Source: Atopobiaceae bacterium UBA1367
Lineage (GTDB): Bacteria; Actinomycetota; Coriobacteriia; Coriobacteriales; Atopobiaceae
DNA: 64,000 nucleotides
Assembly (NCBI GenBank): GCA_002305995.1
Contig: DBRN01000012.1
Span: 445,910 to 509,909 of the forward strand
Direction of reading: 5' to 3'
The position numbers were made by a program, and so were the translations under genes. This document shows positions 53,843 through 63,047 of this stretch, in pieces (the stretch's first letter is position 1; every line of letters begins with the position of its first letter). The notes beneath the pieces are model-generated. The model worked only from the letters and a program-made list of their open reading frames with translations, did no database searches and was not told where the DNA came from.

Positions 53843-55383
53843 CGCGGGCCACCCCCTCCCAGGCCCTCCGGGGGCATGGCGGTGCCGTCCTTGATGCGTC
53901 CCATGACCAGCTCCGACCCCGGTCCGCACTTGGTGACCTCCTCGGGCGCCACGCCCAGCTCGCGCACGAGGACCTCCATGACCTTGGGCGTGCAGAAGCC
54001 GCCCTGGCAGCGTCCCATCATGGCGTTCGTGCGCCGCTTGATCGCGTCGAGCGAGGTGGCCGGTGGCACGCGATGGATGACGTCGACGATCTGCGCCTCA
54101 CTCACCCTGCGACAGCGGCAGACGACGCTGCCGTAGGCCGGGTCCCTCCGGCAGAGGGCGTCCCACTCGTCGAGGTCCAGGCGCTCCAGGTCGGGGATGC
54201 CGTGACGCACGGGGTCGAAGGCGCCCTCGGTCTTGCTGACGAGGCCGAGCCGCCCCGCGACGAGTCCCGACACCAGGACGCCTATGGCCGGCGCGCTCGT
54301 CAGGCCCGGACTCTCAATGGCAGCGCAGTCGAAGAGGCCCGCCGCCGCCTCGAGCTCGCCGATCACGAAGTCGTGTGCGGCCTGGTGGGCGCGCAGGCCG
54401 GCGAAGGTCGTGATGACCTCGCGCAGGGGGACGTCCCTCACCGCGATCGAGCACCTGGCGGCGAGCTCGGCGAGCCCTTCGGCGGTCGTCTGCGTCGCCT
54501 CCTTGTCCTCGACGTCGGTGGCGGTGGGACCCACGATGAGGTTCCCGTGCACGGTGGGCGACACCAGCACGCCCTTGCCCATGGCCGTGGGAAGCGTGAA
54601 GACGGTATGGCGGACGTGGCGCCCCGCCGTTGTGTCGAGCAGGTAGTACTCGCCCTTGCGCGGCACTATGGTCAGGGGCTCGGCGGGCACCGTGAGCCCT
54701 GCGCCGACGGCGACGGGGGCGGCAGGCGAGGTCGCGCCTGCCGCAGCGATGAACAGGGCGTGGATGGCATCGGCGTATACGCCCGCGGCGTTGACGACGG
54801 CGCGCGCCTCGATCGTCTGGCCGCCCGCCGTGACCAGCCAGTGGTCGCCCGAGCCGGTGATGTCGGTCACGGCTGCGTTGAAGCGGAACTCGACGCCGTT
54901 GGCGGCGGCGTTCTCGGCGAGTGCCACCGTGAGGCCGAAGGGGTCGACGATGCATCCCGTCGGGGCCCAGAGGGCGGCCACCGCGGCGTCGGAGACGTTG
55001 GGCTCCATGGACACCAGCTCGTCGCGACCGATGATGCGCAGGTCGGGCACCCCGTTGGTCTCGCCACGTCGCCTCAGGACCTCAAGGCCGTCCGTCGCCC
55101 CCTCGTCGGTGCACACGACCAGCGATCCCACGGGCATCAGGTCGAAGTCGAGCTCGCTCGCCCACGCGCGCATGAGTCGGTTGCCCTCGACGTTGAGCCT
55201 CGCCATGAGCGAGCCGGGCTTGGCGTCGAAGCCCGCGTGCACGATGGCCGAGTTGGCCTTTGACGTGCCGCAGCAGACGTCCTCCTCGCGCTCGACCACG
55301 CAGATGGAGCAGTCGAGGCGTGACAGCTCGCGGGCTATTGAGCAGCCCGAGGCCCCCGCGCCGATGATCGCCACGTCATACAT
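53839..55383 (-). CDS. GlpA/LhgO-like FAD-dependent oxidoreductase with BFD [2Fe-2S] domain
   Basis: A DAO-fold FAD enzyme (IIGAGASGCSIARELS near 6; GTSKANSAIVHAG; FAGLRAHQ) of 514 residues. The C-terminal BFD-like iron-sulfur domain (about 415-480) has cysteines in VVCRCRRV and GRCQGGFCTPKV. This is the layout of anaerobic glycerol-3-phosphate dehydrogenase A. L-2-hydroxyglutarate oxidation is an alternative, and no glpK or glpF is near. ATG 55383 has ggggagggg upstream. It is first of the three-gene operon. Confidence 0.85.
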   Translation of the reverse strand: MYDVAIIGAGASGCSIARELSRLDCSICVVEREEDVCCGTSKANSAIVHAGFDAKPGSLMARLNVEGNRLMRAWASELDFDLMPVGSLVVCTDEGATDGLEVLRRRGETNGVPDLRIIGRDELVSMEPNVSDAAVAALWAPTGCIVDPFGLTVALAENAAANGVEFRFNAAVTDITGSGDHWLVTAGGQTIEARAVVNAAGVYADAIHALFIAAAGATSPAAPVAVGAGLTVPAEPLTIVPRKGEYYLLDTTAGRHVRHTVFTLPTAMGKGVLVSPTVHGNLIVGPTATDVEDKEATQTTAEGLAELAARCSIAVRDVPLREVITTFAGLRAHQAAHDFVIGELEAAAGLFDCAAIESPGLTSAPAIGVLVSGLVAGRLGLVSKTEGAFDPVRHGIPDLERLDLDEWDALCRRDPAYGSVVCRCRRVSEAQIVDVIHRVPPATSLDAIKRRTNAMMGRCQGGFCTPKVMEVLVRELGVAPEEVTKCGPGSELVMGRIKDGTAMPPEGLGGGGPR

Positions 55384-55562
55384 CTGGTGCCCCTCCCCTG
55401 CCGGTGACGTCACACCGATGGCTCGAGGTCAACGGTAGCGCATCGGCAGGCGACTGGGCCGCACGCATCGGGGAGCCGCAGCCTGCTCAGGCAACCGGGG
55501 CGCACCGGTGGGAGAGGCGGTCTCCCCCGTGGGCCAAGATGGTTGTCCGGGGCAGCTTCGGG

Positions 55563-57425
55563 CTAGGCCGTGCCCTCCCACTGCGACTCGTAGAGGCGTG
55601 CGTAGAACCCGCCCTGGGCGAGAAGCTCGTCGTGGGTGCCAGACTCGGAGATGCGGCCGTCCTGCATGACCAGGATCCGGTCCGCGCCCCGCACGGTCGA
55701 CAGGCGATGGGCCACCACCAGCGACGTTCGTCCCTCCATCATGCGGTCGAAGGCATCCTGCACCTGGAGCTCGGTGCGGGTGTCGATGGAGCTCGTCGCC
55801 TCGTCGAGCAGCAGGATCGCGGGATCCGCCAGCATGACGCGAGCGATGCAGAGCAGCTGGCGCTGCCCTTGGCTCAGCGAGCCCCCGCCCTCCCCCACCA
55901 TGGTGTCGTAGCCTCGGGGCAGCTGCACGATGAACTTGTGGGCGTGCGCCCGGCGGGCCGCCCCCTCTATCTGTGAGTCGGTGGCGTCGGGCTTGGCGTA
56001 GCGTATGTTGTCGCGGATGGTCCCCGCAAAGAGCCACGTGTCCTGCAGCACCATGCCAAACGCGGACCGCAGGCTCGCGCGCGTGCACGACGCGACATCA
56101 TGCCCGTCCACGAGGATCTGGCCCCCATCCAGGTCGTAGAACCGCAGCAGCAGGTTGATGAGGGTCGTCTTCCCGCACCCGGTCGGACCGACCAGGGCCA
56201 CGCACTGCCCGGGATCGGCATGCAGCGAGATGCCCTTGAGCAGGGGCCTGTCGGGCACGTAGGAGAAGTCCACGTCGCGGAACTCGAGCTCGCCGACGGG
56301 GTTGACGAGCTCGATGGCGTCGGGCGCGTCGGGCGCCTCAGGCTCCGCGTCGAGCAGTGCGAAGACGCGGCGCGCGGAGGCGAACGCGGCCTGGAGCTGC
56401 GTCACCACGCCGCTGATCTCGTTGAAGGGCTTCATGTACTGGTTCGAGTATGCCAGAAAGCTCTGCACCTGGCCCACGGTCAGCGGTGAGGGCCAGCCGG
56501 TGATGACGCAGGCGCAGCCCACGGCAGCCACCGCGGCATAGATGAAGTTGTTGACGAGGCGCGTCGAGGGGTTGGTGAGGGAGCTCACGAACTGGGCGCG
56601 CTCGCCCGCGACGAGGAGGGGGGCGTTGATCTCCTCGAAGCCCCTCTGGCAGGCCTCGCCCTGCGAGAACGCCGAGACGAGGAGCTGGTTGGAGATGGTC
56701 TCCTCCGCATAGCCGCCCAGGCGTCCCTGCAGCTCCTGCTGATCGGCGAAGCTGCTGGCCGAGCGCTTCGCTATCTGGCTGGCAACCACGACGGAGAGCG
56801 GCGTGAAGACGATGACCACCAGCGTGACGGGCACCGACAGCGAGCACATGAACGCCAGCGTCCCCACGATGGTGACGACGCCCGAGAAGAGCTGCGTGAG
56901 GCCTTGCAGCAGGCCGTCCCCCACCTGGTCGACGTCGTTCACCACGCGAGAGAGCAGATCGCCGTGCGCGTGGGCGTCCACGAAGGAGAGCGGGAGCGAC
57001 CGGAAGGTCGCGAAGGCCTCCAGGCGAAGGTCGCACACCGTCTCGTAGGACAGGCGGCTGGTGCAGTAAAGCGAGAGCCAGTGCGAGAGCGAGGCGAGCG
57101 GGACCGCCACGCACAGGCGCAGCAGCTCGCCCATGAGCCCTGCGAGGTCGACCGCACCGGGCGAGACGACGTGATCAATCGCCTTGCCGATGATGATGGG
57201 CACCAGCAGCTGGAGGATGACGGAGGCCGCTGACGCGACGATGGACACGGCGAGCAGGGGCAGGTGGCGTCCCGCGTGCGAGAGGATCCGGCGCAGGACC
57301 TCCCCAGTCGTGTGGGACGTACCGTCCAGCGTGCCCTGGGATCCCGGCTCGTCCCCCTCCCCGCCGCTGCGGATGACGGCCATGCTCCCCCCGCCCAGCG
57401 CGGAACCGCTATACAGGTTTGCCAT
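55563..57425 (-). CDS. ABC exporter half-transporter with canonical ATP site residues
   Basis: A six-helix type IV membrane domain (about 50-330) is fused to an ABC ATPase (about 370-620). Walker A is GPTGCGKTT, the catalytic Glu is E542 in LLLDEATSSID and the switch His is H573 in VVAHRLS. The signature is the variant LSQGQ. A 35-residue Gly/Ser-rich N-terminus precedes helix one. It overlaps the upstream half-transporter by one base, so the two form a heterodimer of the LmrCD/BmrCD type. Substrate unknown (drugs, peptides or lipids). Confidence 0.93.
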   Translation of the reverse strand: MANLYSGSALGGGSMAVIRSGGEGDEPGSQGTLDGTSHTTGEVLRRILSHAGRHLPLLAVSIVASAASVILQLLVPIIIGKAIDHVVSPGAVDLAGLMGELLRLCVAVPLASLSHWLSLYCTSRLSYETVCDLRLEAFATFRSLPLSFVDAHAHGDLLSRVVNDVDQVGDGLLQGLTQLFSGVVTIVGTLAFMCSLSVPVTLVVIVFTPLSVVVASQIAKRSASSFADQQELQGRLGGYAEETISNQLLVSAFSQGEACQRGFEEINAPLLVAGERAQFVSSLTNPSTRLVNNFIYAAVAAVGCACVITGWPSPLTVGQVQSFLAYSNQYMKPFNEISGVVTQLQAAFASARRVFALLDAEPEAPDAPDAIELVNPVGELEFRDVDFSYVPDRPLLKGISLHADPGQCVALVGPTGCGKTTLINLLLRFYDLDGGQILVDGHDVASCTRASLRSAFGMVLQDTWLFAGTIRDNIRYAKPDATDSQIEGAARRAHAHKFIVQLPRGYDTMVGEGGGSLSQGQRQLLCIARVMLADPAILLLDEATSSIDTRTELQVQDAFDRMMEGRTSLVVAHRLSTVRGADRILVMQDGRISESGTHDELLAQGGFYARLYESQWEGTA

Positions 57426-59161
57426 CAGGCATCCACCTCCTCGGGCCTCAGCTGTGACAGGCAGATCTCGCGATAGATGGGGCAGGAGCGCACGAGCTGG
57501 CGATGCGTGCCGAGCCCGGCGACCTTGCCATGGTCGAGGACGAGGAGCTGGTCGGCCCCCATGACGGCAGCGACGCGCTGGCTCACGACGATGGTCGCGG
57601 GCTGGGAGGGGAGCCGTCTCAGCGCGGCACGGAGCCTCGCGTCCGTCGCGTAGTCCAGCGCAGACGCGGCGTCGTCGAGCACCACCACCCCCGGCGCGCC
57701 CACCAGCGCGCGTGCGATCGTCAGGCGCTGCCGCTGTCCTCCCGAGAAGTTCGTCCCACCTGCCTCGACGACGGCGTCGAGGAGGCCTGGCTTTGCCCGG
57801 ACGAACTCCTCTGCCTGGGCGCAGGCGAGGGCCTGCCAGAGCTCGTCGTCCGTTGCCGCCGCCCTGCGCCAGCCGAGGTTGGAGCGGATGGTGCCCGAGA
57901 GCAGCGAGGCATGCTGCGGGACGATCGAGACGATGCGCCGCAGGCCGGCGAGCGCATAGCGGCGCGCGTCCTCGCCCAGCACGCGAACCGTTCCGGAGGA
58001 AGGGTCGTACAGGCGCACGGCCAATGACGCCAAGGTCGACTTGCCGGAGCCCGTGCCCCCGATGATGCCGAGGGACGTCCCCTGTGGCAGGGAGAAGCTC
58101 ACGTCGGTCAGCGCGGCATCGCCAGCCCCATACGAGAAGGTCACATGGTCAAACTCGATGGCAGGCACCTCCCGATCGGTGCTGCGGGGACCCTGCAGGC
58201 TGCCGTCGCGCACCCGCGGCTCCGTGTCGAGCACCTCCATGACCCTCGTCGCGGACGCGGAGCCGCGGGTGAAGACGACGACGAGGTTGGCAACGTAACC
58301 GATGGAGATCAAGACCTGGGTCATGTAGTTGACGAATGCGACGATCTCGCCCTGGGTGAGCCCGCCCGCCTCGACGCGGTGGGCGCCCGCCCACAGGATG
58401 GCGACGACGCCGAGGTTCATGATGAGGAACGTCGTCGGGCTCAGGATCGCGGAGAGCCTGCCCACGGCAACCGAGGTGCTCGCCTGGTCGCGCACCGCGC
58501 CGACGAACCGCCCCTCCTCGTGGTCCTCCCGGCCGAACGCCCGTACCACGCGCACTCCCTCAAGTGCCTCGCGCACGATGCGCGACACCACATCGAGCTT
58601 GGTCTGGATGGCCCTGAAGAGGGGGACCGACCTGCCCATCACGAGCCAGAAGACCAGCGCGATCGCAGGCGAGCAGACGAGGAAGACGAGACCGAGCCTC
58701 GCGTCTATCAGCATCGCGGCAACGATCGAGCCCACGGCGATGAGCGGCCACCGGACGAGCATGCGCACGCCCATGGCGACGGCCACCTGCACCTGGTTGA
58801 CGTCGTTGGTGACGCGGGTGACGAGCGAGGGCGTCCCGAAGGCATCGACGTCTGCCGCGCCCAGCTCGTTGATGCGTCGATAGAGCTGGCTGCGCACGCT
58901 GGTGCCGATGCCCTGCGACACGCTGGCGGCAAGACGCTGGCACACGCAGGTGAAGCCATAGCCCACCACGGAGAGGGCGAGCAGCAGCGCGCCAAGGCGA
59001 ACCACGAGCCCCATGTCGCGCGTGGCGACGCCGACGTCGATCATGCGTGCGATGACCACGGGCGTGATCAGGTCGAAGGCGACCTCCACCGCCTTGCAGG
59101 CGATGCCGACGAGCGCCTTTCGCCTGAACGGTGGCAGGAACCTCCTCAAGAGCTCGTGCAT
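57425..59161 (-). CDS. ABC exporter half-transporter with degenerate catalytic residues
   Basis: Partner of the preceding entry: six helices (about 15-300) and an ABC ATPase (about 335-578). Walker A (GGTGSGKST) and the signature FSGGQ are canonical. The Walker B Glu is Asp (D497 in VVLDDAASALD) and the switch His is Gln (Q528 in VVSQRV). This half therefore cannot hydrolyse ATP normally at its own Walker site but completes the partner's site. Length is 578. It starts three bases after the Uup-type ABC-F gene stop. Confidence 0.93.
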   Translation of the reverse strand: MHELLRRFLPPFRRKALVGIACKAVEVAFDLITPVVIARMIDVGVATRDMGLVVRLGALLLALSVVGYGFTCVCQRLAASVSQGIGTSVRSQLYRRINELGAADVDAFGTPSLVTRVTNDVNQVQVAVAMGVRMLVRWPLIAVGSIVAAMLIDARLGLVFLVCSPAIALVFWLVMGRSVPLFRAIQTKLDVVSRIVREALEGVRVVRAFGREDHEEGRFVGAVRDQASTSVAVGRLSAILSPTTFLIMNLGVVAILWAGAHRVEAGGLTQGEIVAFVNYMTQVLISIGYVANLVVVFTRGSASATRVMEVLDTEPRVRDGSLQGPRSTDREVPAIEFDHVTFSYGAGDAALTDVSFSLPQGTSLGIIGGTGSGKSTLASLAVRLYDPSSGTVRVLGEDARRYALAGLRRIVSIVPQHASLLSGTIRSNLGWRRAAATDDELWQALACAQAEEFVRAKPGLLDAVVEAGGTNFSGGQRQRLTIARALVGAPGVVVLDDAASALDYATDARLRAALRRLPSQPATIVVSQRVAAVMGADQLLVLDHGKVAGLGTHRQLVRSCPIYREICLSQLRPEEVDA

Positions 59162-59164
59162 GCG

Positions 59165-61000
59165 CTACTCCCCCAGCCGCTCGGACAGTTCCAGCCACTC
59201 CGTCTCCAGCTCCTCCAGCTCCCGCTGCGCCTCCTCGACCTCCCCCTGCTTGCGCAGCAGGGCCTGGTAGTCGGTCGCGTCAAGGCCGTGGAGCTCGTCT
59301 CTCAGGGCCTGTGGCCTGCCCGAGAGCTTGTCGAGCCTCCTCGTGACCGAGTCGAGGCGCTTCTTGAGCGCCCGTCGCTCGAGATTCGTGAGCGTGTCGG
59401 GCTCGCCCCCAGGGTCGGGGGCCGTCATGCCGTCGCCTCGAGCGGGGCTTGGGGGCGAGTCCTTCCGGTTGCCCTCGATGTCCGCCCGAGCCTTAGGTCG
59501 CGCGTCGAGCAGGCGCAGGTACTCGTCGATGCCGCCGGGCACATGGCGCACCCTGCCGTCCAGCAAGGCAAACTGGTCATCGGTGACGCGCTCCATCAGA
59601 TAACGGTCGTGGCTCACGACGAACAGCGTGCCCGGCCAGGTGTCGAGCAGGTCCTCGAGCACCGCCAGCATGTCGGTGTCGAGGTCGTTGCCGGGCTCGT
59701 CGAGCACCAGCACGTTCGGCTCCTCCATCAGGATGCACAGGATGGCCAGCCTTCGCCGCTGCCCGCCCGAGAGGTCCCCTATGGGCGTCGAGAGCTCCCC
59801 GCGTGCGAAGCCGAGGCGTTCCAGGAGCTGCTCGGGAGTCTGTGGCCTGCCGTCGACCATCAGCTGGCGCCTGTGTCGCGCGAGCAGCTCCGAGACACGC
59901 CAGCCGTCGTGAGCGGACAGGCCCTCCAACTGCTGGGACAGCACGCCGAACCTCACCGAGGCCCCGATCCTGCGTTCGCCCGCGCTTGGCTCCAAGGCCC
60001 CTGTCATCAGCTTGAGCAGCGTCGTCTTGCCGGCACCGTTCTCGCCCAGGATGCCATAGCGGTCGCCAGGGCCGATGATCCAGTCGATGTCGTGCAGGAC
60101 GTCCTGCCCGCCGTATCCCGCGCTCACGCCACGCATCTCGAGGACCTGCTTGCCGAGGCGCCCCACCGCCATCCGCCTGAGCTCGATGGGGTTGCGCAGG
60201 GGTGGGTCGTCCGCGATGAGCTCCATCGCCGCGTCGACGCGAAACCTGGGCTTGCTCGTGCGCGCCTTGGCGCCATGAGCCAGCCAGTTGAGCTCCTTGC
60301 GCAACATGTTCTGTCGGCGCTCCTCCGCCACCGCGGCCTGTCGCTGCCGCTCCACGCGCTGCTGAACGTAGGCGGAGTAGCCACCCTCGAAGGGCTCGAT
60401 GACGCCGTCATGCACCTCCCACATCTGCTCGCAGACCTCGTCGAGGAACCATCGGTCGTGCGTGACCACCAGCAGGGCCCCCTGGCCACGCGACCAGCGA
60501 CGCCTGAGGTGCTCGGCCAGCCATCTGATGGCATGCAGGTCCAGGTGGTTGGTCGGCTCGTCCATGAGAAGGACGTCCCAGCTGCCCACGAGCACGCGAG
60601 CGAGGTCGCAGCGCCTGCGCTGGCCGCCCGAGAGCTCCCCCACCCGCCCGTTCCAGTCGATGCCGACCAGCAGCTCGGCTATGATCGCGCGGACCGTGGG
60701 GTCCGATGCCCAGGCGTACGCGGGCACATCGCCGACGACCGCATGGCACACCGTGTCGTCGTCGTGCAGGCGATCCTCCTGGCCTATCGTGCCGACGGCG
60801 ATGTCGTTGCGATAGGTGACGGTGCCGGAGTCGGGCTTGAGGTGGCGTGCGATCAGGCCGAGCAGCGTCGACTTGCCATCGCCGTTGCGACCCACGATGC
60901 CGATGCGCTCGCCCTCGTTGATGCCGATGGTCTGGTCCGCGAGGACGCGCTTGCCCGGCCACTCGTGTGACACCCTCTCCAGGCCGACGAGGATGCCCAT
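59165..61000 (-). CDS. ABC-F ATPase (Uup-like)
   Basis: A soluble protein with two ABC domains in tandem and no membrane helices. Domain 1 has GRNGDGKST and MDEPTNHLD; domain 2 has GENGAGKTT and LDEPGNDLD, a small change from the usual EPTNHLD. A C-terminal coiled coil (about 545-611) resembles the DNA/ribosome-binding tail of Uup. ABC-F proteins act on the ribosome or on DNA structures; antibiotic protection cannot be assumed. The start overlaps the nfo stop (ATGA). Confidence 0.9.
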   Translation of the reverse strand: MGILVGLERVSHEWPGKRVLADQTIGINEGERIGIVGRNGDGKSTLLGLIARHLKPDSGTVTYRNDIAVGTIGQEDRLHDDDTVCHAVVGDVPAYAWASDPTVRAIIAELLVGIDWNGRVGELSGGQRRRCDLARVLVGSWDVLLMDEPTNHLDLHAIRWLAEHLRRRWSRGQGALLVVTHDRWFLDEVCEQMWEVHDGVIEPFEGGYSAYVQQRVERQRQAAVAEERRQNMLRKELNWLAHGAKARTSKPRFRVDAAMELIADDPPLRNPIELRRMAVGRLGKQVLEMRGVSAGYGGQDVLHDIDWIIGPGDRYGILGENGAGKTTLLKLMTGALEPSAGERRIGASVRFGVLSQQLEGLSAHDGWRVSELLARHRRQLMVDGRPQTPEQLLERLGFARGELSTPIGDLSGGQRRRLAILCILMEEPNVLVLDEPGNDLDTDMLAVLEDLLDTWPGTLFVVSHDRYLMERVTDDQFALLDGRVRHVPGGIDEYLRLLDARPKARADIEGNRKDSPPSPARGDGMTAPDPGGEPDTLTNLERRALKKRLDSVTRRLDKLSGRPQALRDELHGLDATDYQALLRKQGEVEEAQRELEELETEWLELSERLGE

Positions 61001-61851
61001 CAGGCCCCACGCTCCCCCGCCAGGCTCCTGAGCAGGGCGATCTCGGCCGCATACCCCGCAAGGTCGTTGGGCGTCTCGAGCACCATGGGCAGCGTGCTCA
61101 GGAGCGGATGGGCGACGATGGCGGCAAAGCAGCCGATGCCGAGGTGGCCCGCCCCGAGCCTCTCGTGGCGATCCCTGCGTGACCCGCACGGACTCTTGGA
61201 ATCGTTGAGATGCAGCGCACGGAGCCTCTCGAGACCGATCAGGCGGTCGAACTCCCCGAGCACGCCCTCCAGGTCGCCCGCGACGTCATAGCCGGCATCG
61301 CTCACGTGGCAGGTGTCGAGGCAGACGCCGAGCAGCTCGTCATGCCTGGTGCCGTCGAGGATGCGGGCGAGCTCCTCGAAGCTGCGACCGACCTCGCTCC
61401 CCTTGCCGGCCATCGTCTCGAGGAGGACCATGGTCGCCTGTCCGGGCTCCAGGGTCGCGTCAAGGCCCTCGCAGATGAGGCCTATGCCGCGATCGACGCC
61501 CTGTCCCACGTGACTGCCGGGGTGAAGGTTGTAGTAGTTGCCCGGGAGGGCCTCCATGCGCTCGAGGTCATCCGCCAGGGTTCGTCGGGCGAAGGCGACG
61601 GTCTCGGGGTTGCCCGAGCAGAGGTTCATCGTGTAGGGGGCGTGGGCGACGAGCCTCCCGAAGCCATGCGCGGCCAGGACGTCGCGCAGCCGTGCGACGT
61701 CCTGGCCGTCCAGCACCTTGGCGCCACCGCCCCTGGGGTTGCGCGTGAAGAAGGCGAGGGTCGTGGCGTCGAGGTCGACGGCGGTGCGTCCCATCCGCTC
61801 GTAGCCCCCCGAGGTGGAGAGGTGGCACCCCACCGCGAGCCGCTCGCTCAC
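61000..61851 (-). CDS. nfo: Endonuclease IV (apurinic/apyrimidinic endonuclease)
   Basis: TIM-barrel zinc enzyme that nicks DNA at abasic sites. The metal-binding signatures are all visible: HAPY, NLHPGSH, LLETMAGKG, CLDTCHVSDAGYD, HLNDSK and RHERLGAGHLG. Length 283 is typical. It overlaps coaBC upstream and the ABC-F gene downstream, so it is translated within this operon. Confidence 0.96.
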   Translation of the reverse strand: MSERLAVGCHLSTSGGYERMGRTAVDLDATTLAFFTRNPRGGGAKVLDGQDVARLRDVLAAHGFGRLVAHAPYTMNLCSGNPETVAFARRTLADDLERMEALPGNYYNLHPGSHVGQGVDRGIGLICEGLDATLEPGQATMVLLETMAGKGSEVGRSFEELARILDGTRHDELLGVCLDTCHVSDAGYDVAGDLEGVLGEFDRLIGLERLRALHLNDSKSPCGSRRDRHERLGAGHLGIGCFAAIVAHPLLSTLPMVLETPNDLAGYAAEIALLRSLAGERGA

Positions 61852-63047
61852 GAGCTCCCTCCCAGGAGCATGGCGACGCGGTCGACGACCTCCCGCGCCA
61901 CCTGCGGCAGGGGCAGCGTGCCCAGCTCCTCGACGCCCCCTGCCGAGACGAACGCCACCCGGCTCGTGTCGGCGCCGAAGGTCGAGTCGGGACGCGACAC
62001 GTCGTTGGCGACGATGAGGTCGCAGCCCTTGCGCGCCAGCTTTGCCCGCGCGTAGGGTATGACGTCGTCGGTCTCCGCCGCGAAGCCCACGACCACGCGG
62101 TCGCCCTTCCGTGCGGAGAGGGTGGCCAGGATGTCGGTGGTCTCCACCAGTTCGATCGCGTCAAGCCGCTCGACGGACTTCTTGAGCTTGTGGCGGGACG
62201 CATGGCGCGGCGTGTAGTCGGCGACCGCTGCCGTGCAGACGGCCGCGTCCGCCCCATCGAAGGCGGCGAGGCATGCGTCGAGCATGTCGGCCGCGGACAC
62301 GACCCGCACGAGCTCGGCGCCGGTCGGCGCGTCGAGCGAGACGGGACCGGACACGAGCCGCACGACGGCGCCGCGCGCGATCGCCTCGGCGGCTATGGCA
62401 TAGCCCATCTTGCCGGTGGAGGCGTTGGCGATGAACCTGACCGGGTCTATCGCCTCGTGCGTGGGGCCCGCGTTGACGAGGAGCGTCCTGCCCGCGAGGT
62501 CGCGCGGGCGAGGGGACCCGGACAGGAGGGCGCACGCCTCCTCCACGATCCGCCCGACGTCGGCAAGCTTCCCCTGGCCTGCGTCCCCGCAGGCCAGGAG
62601 TCCCGAGTCGGGCATGACGAAGGAGACGCCCCTGCCCGCGAGGGTCGTGACGTTTGCCTGGGTCGCGGGGTGCAGCCACATGCGGACGTTCATCGCGGGC
62701 GCCACCAGCGTCGGGCAGTCGCAGGCGAGCAGCGTCGTGCTCACCGCATCGTCGGCGATGCCGGCCGCCATCTTGGCCATGACGTTGCCGGTCGCCGGGC
62801 ACACGAGCGCGAGGCTGGCCCACTCAGAGAGCGAGATATGCGGTATGGGGTCCCCATCCAGGCCATACAGGCTCGACAGGACGGGGGAGTGGGTGAGCGC
62901 CTCGAAGGTCGTGGTCCCCACGAAGCGCTGGGCGTCGTCGGTCATCGCCACGCGCACCTCATGGCCGGCCCTCTGCAGGCCCCTCAGGACCTCGCAGGCC
63001 TTGTATGCCGCGACGCCCCCGGTCACGAACAGTGCGACCCTACTCAT
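61848..63047 (-). CDS. coaBC: Bifunctional phosphopantothenoylcysteine decarboxylase/synthetase
   Basis: Makes 4'-phosphopantetheine for coenzyme A. The flavin-dependent CoaC half shows catalytic H70, the PAMN motif (117-120) and C153 in LLACGDAGQGKL. The CoaB half shows NAGPTHEAIDPVRFI and the KLKK motif (287-290). Length is 399. ATG 63047 was preferred over the TTG at 63053; both lie in the 3' end of the zinc-ribbon gene. The stop overlaps nfo. Confidence 0.95.
   Translation of the reverse strand: MSRVALFVTGGVAAYKACEVLRGLQRAGHEVRVAMTDDAQRFVGTTTFEALTHSPVLSSLYGLDGDPIPHISLSEWASLALVCPATGNVMAKMAAGIADDAVSTTLLACDCPTLVAPAMNVRMWLHPATQANVTTLAGRGVSFVMPDSGLLACGDAGQGKLADVGRIVEEACALLSGSPRPRDLAGRTLLVNAGPTHEAIDPVRFIANASTGKMGYAIAAEAIARGAVVRLVSGPVSLDAPTGAELVRVVSAADMLDACLAAFDGADAAVCTAAVADYTPRHASRHKLKKSVERLDAIELVETTDILATLSARKGDRVVVGFAAETDDVIPYARAKLARKGCDLIVANDVSRPDSTFGADTSRVAFVSAGGVEELGTLPLPQVAREVVDRVAMLLGGSS

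Noticed and set aside
55500..55530. A terminator after the ABC exporter in the gap to the flavoprotein operon
   Set aside because: Only a 6-bp stem (GGGAGA/TCTCCC) and no T run in the proper direction; and it lies upstream of the exporter stop side, so support is too weak.
58145..60970. A 941-codon open frame on the plus strand
   Set aside because: It lies opposite the ABC exporter and ABC-F genes, which have full motif sets; high GC keeps antisense frames open. Composition (His/Arg/Asp/Val-rich) and lack of any domain mark it as a shadow.
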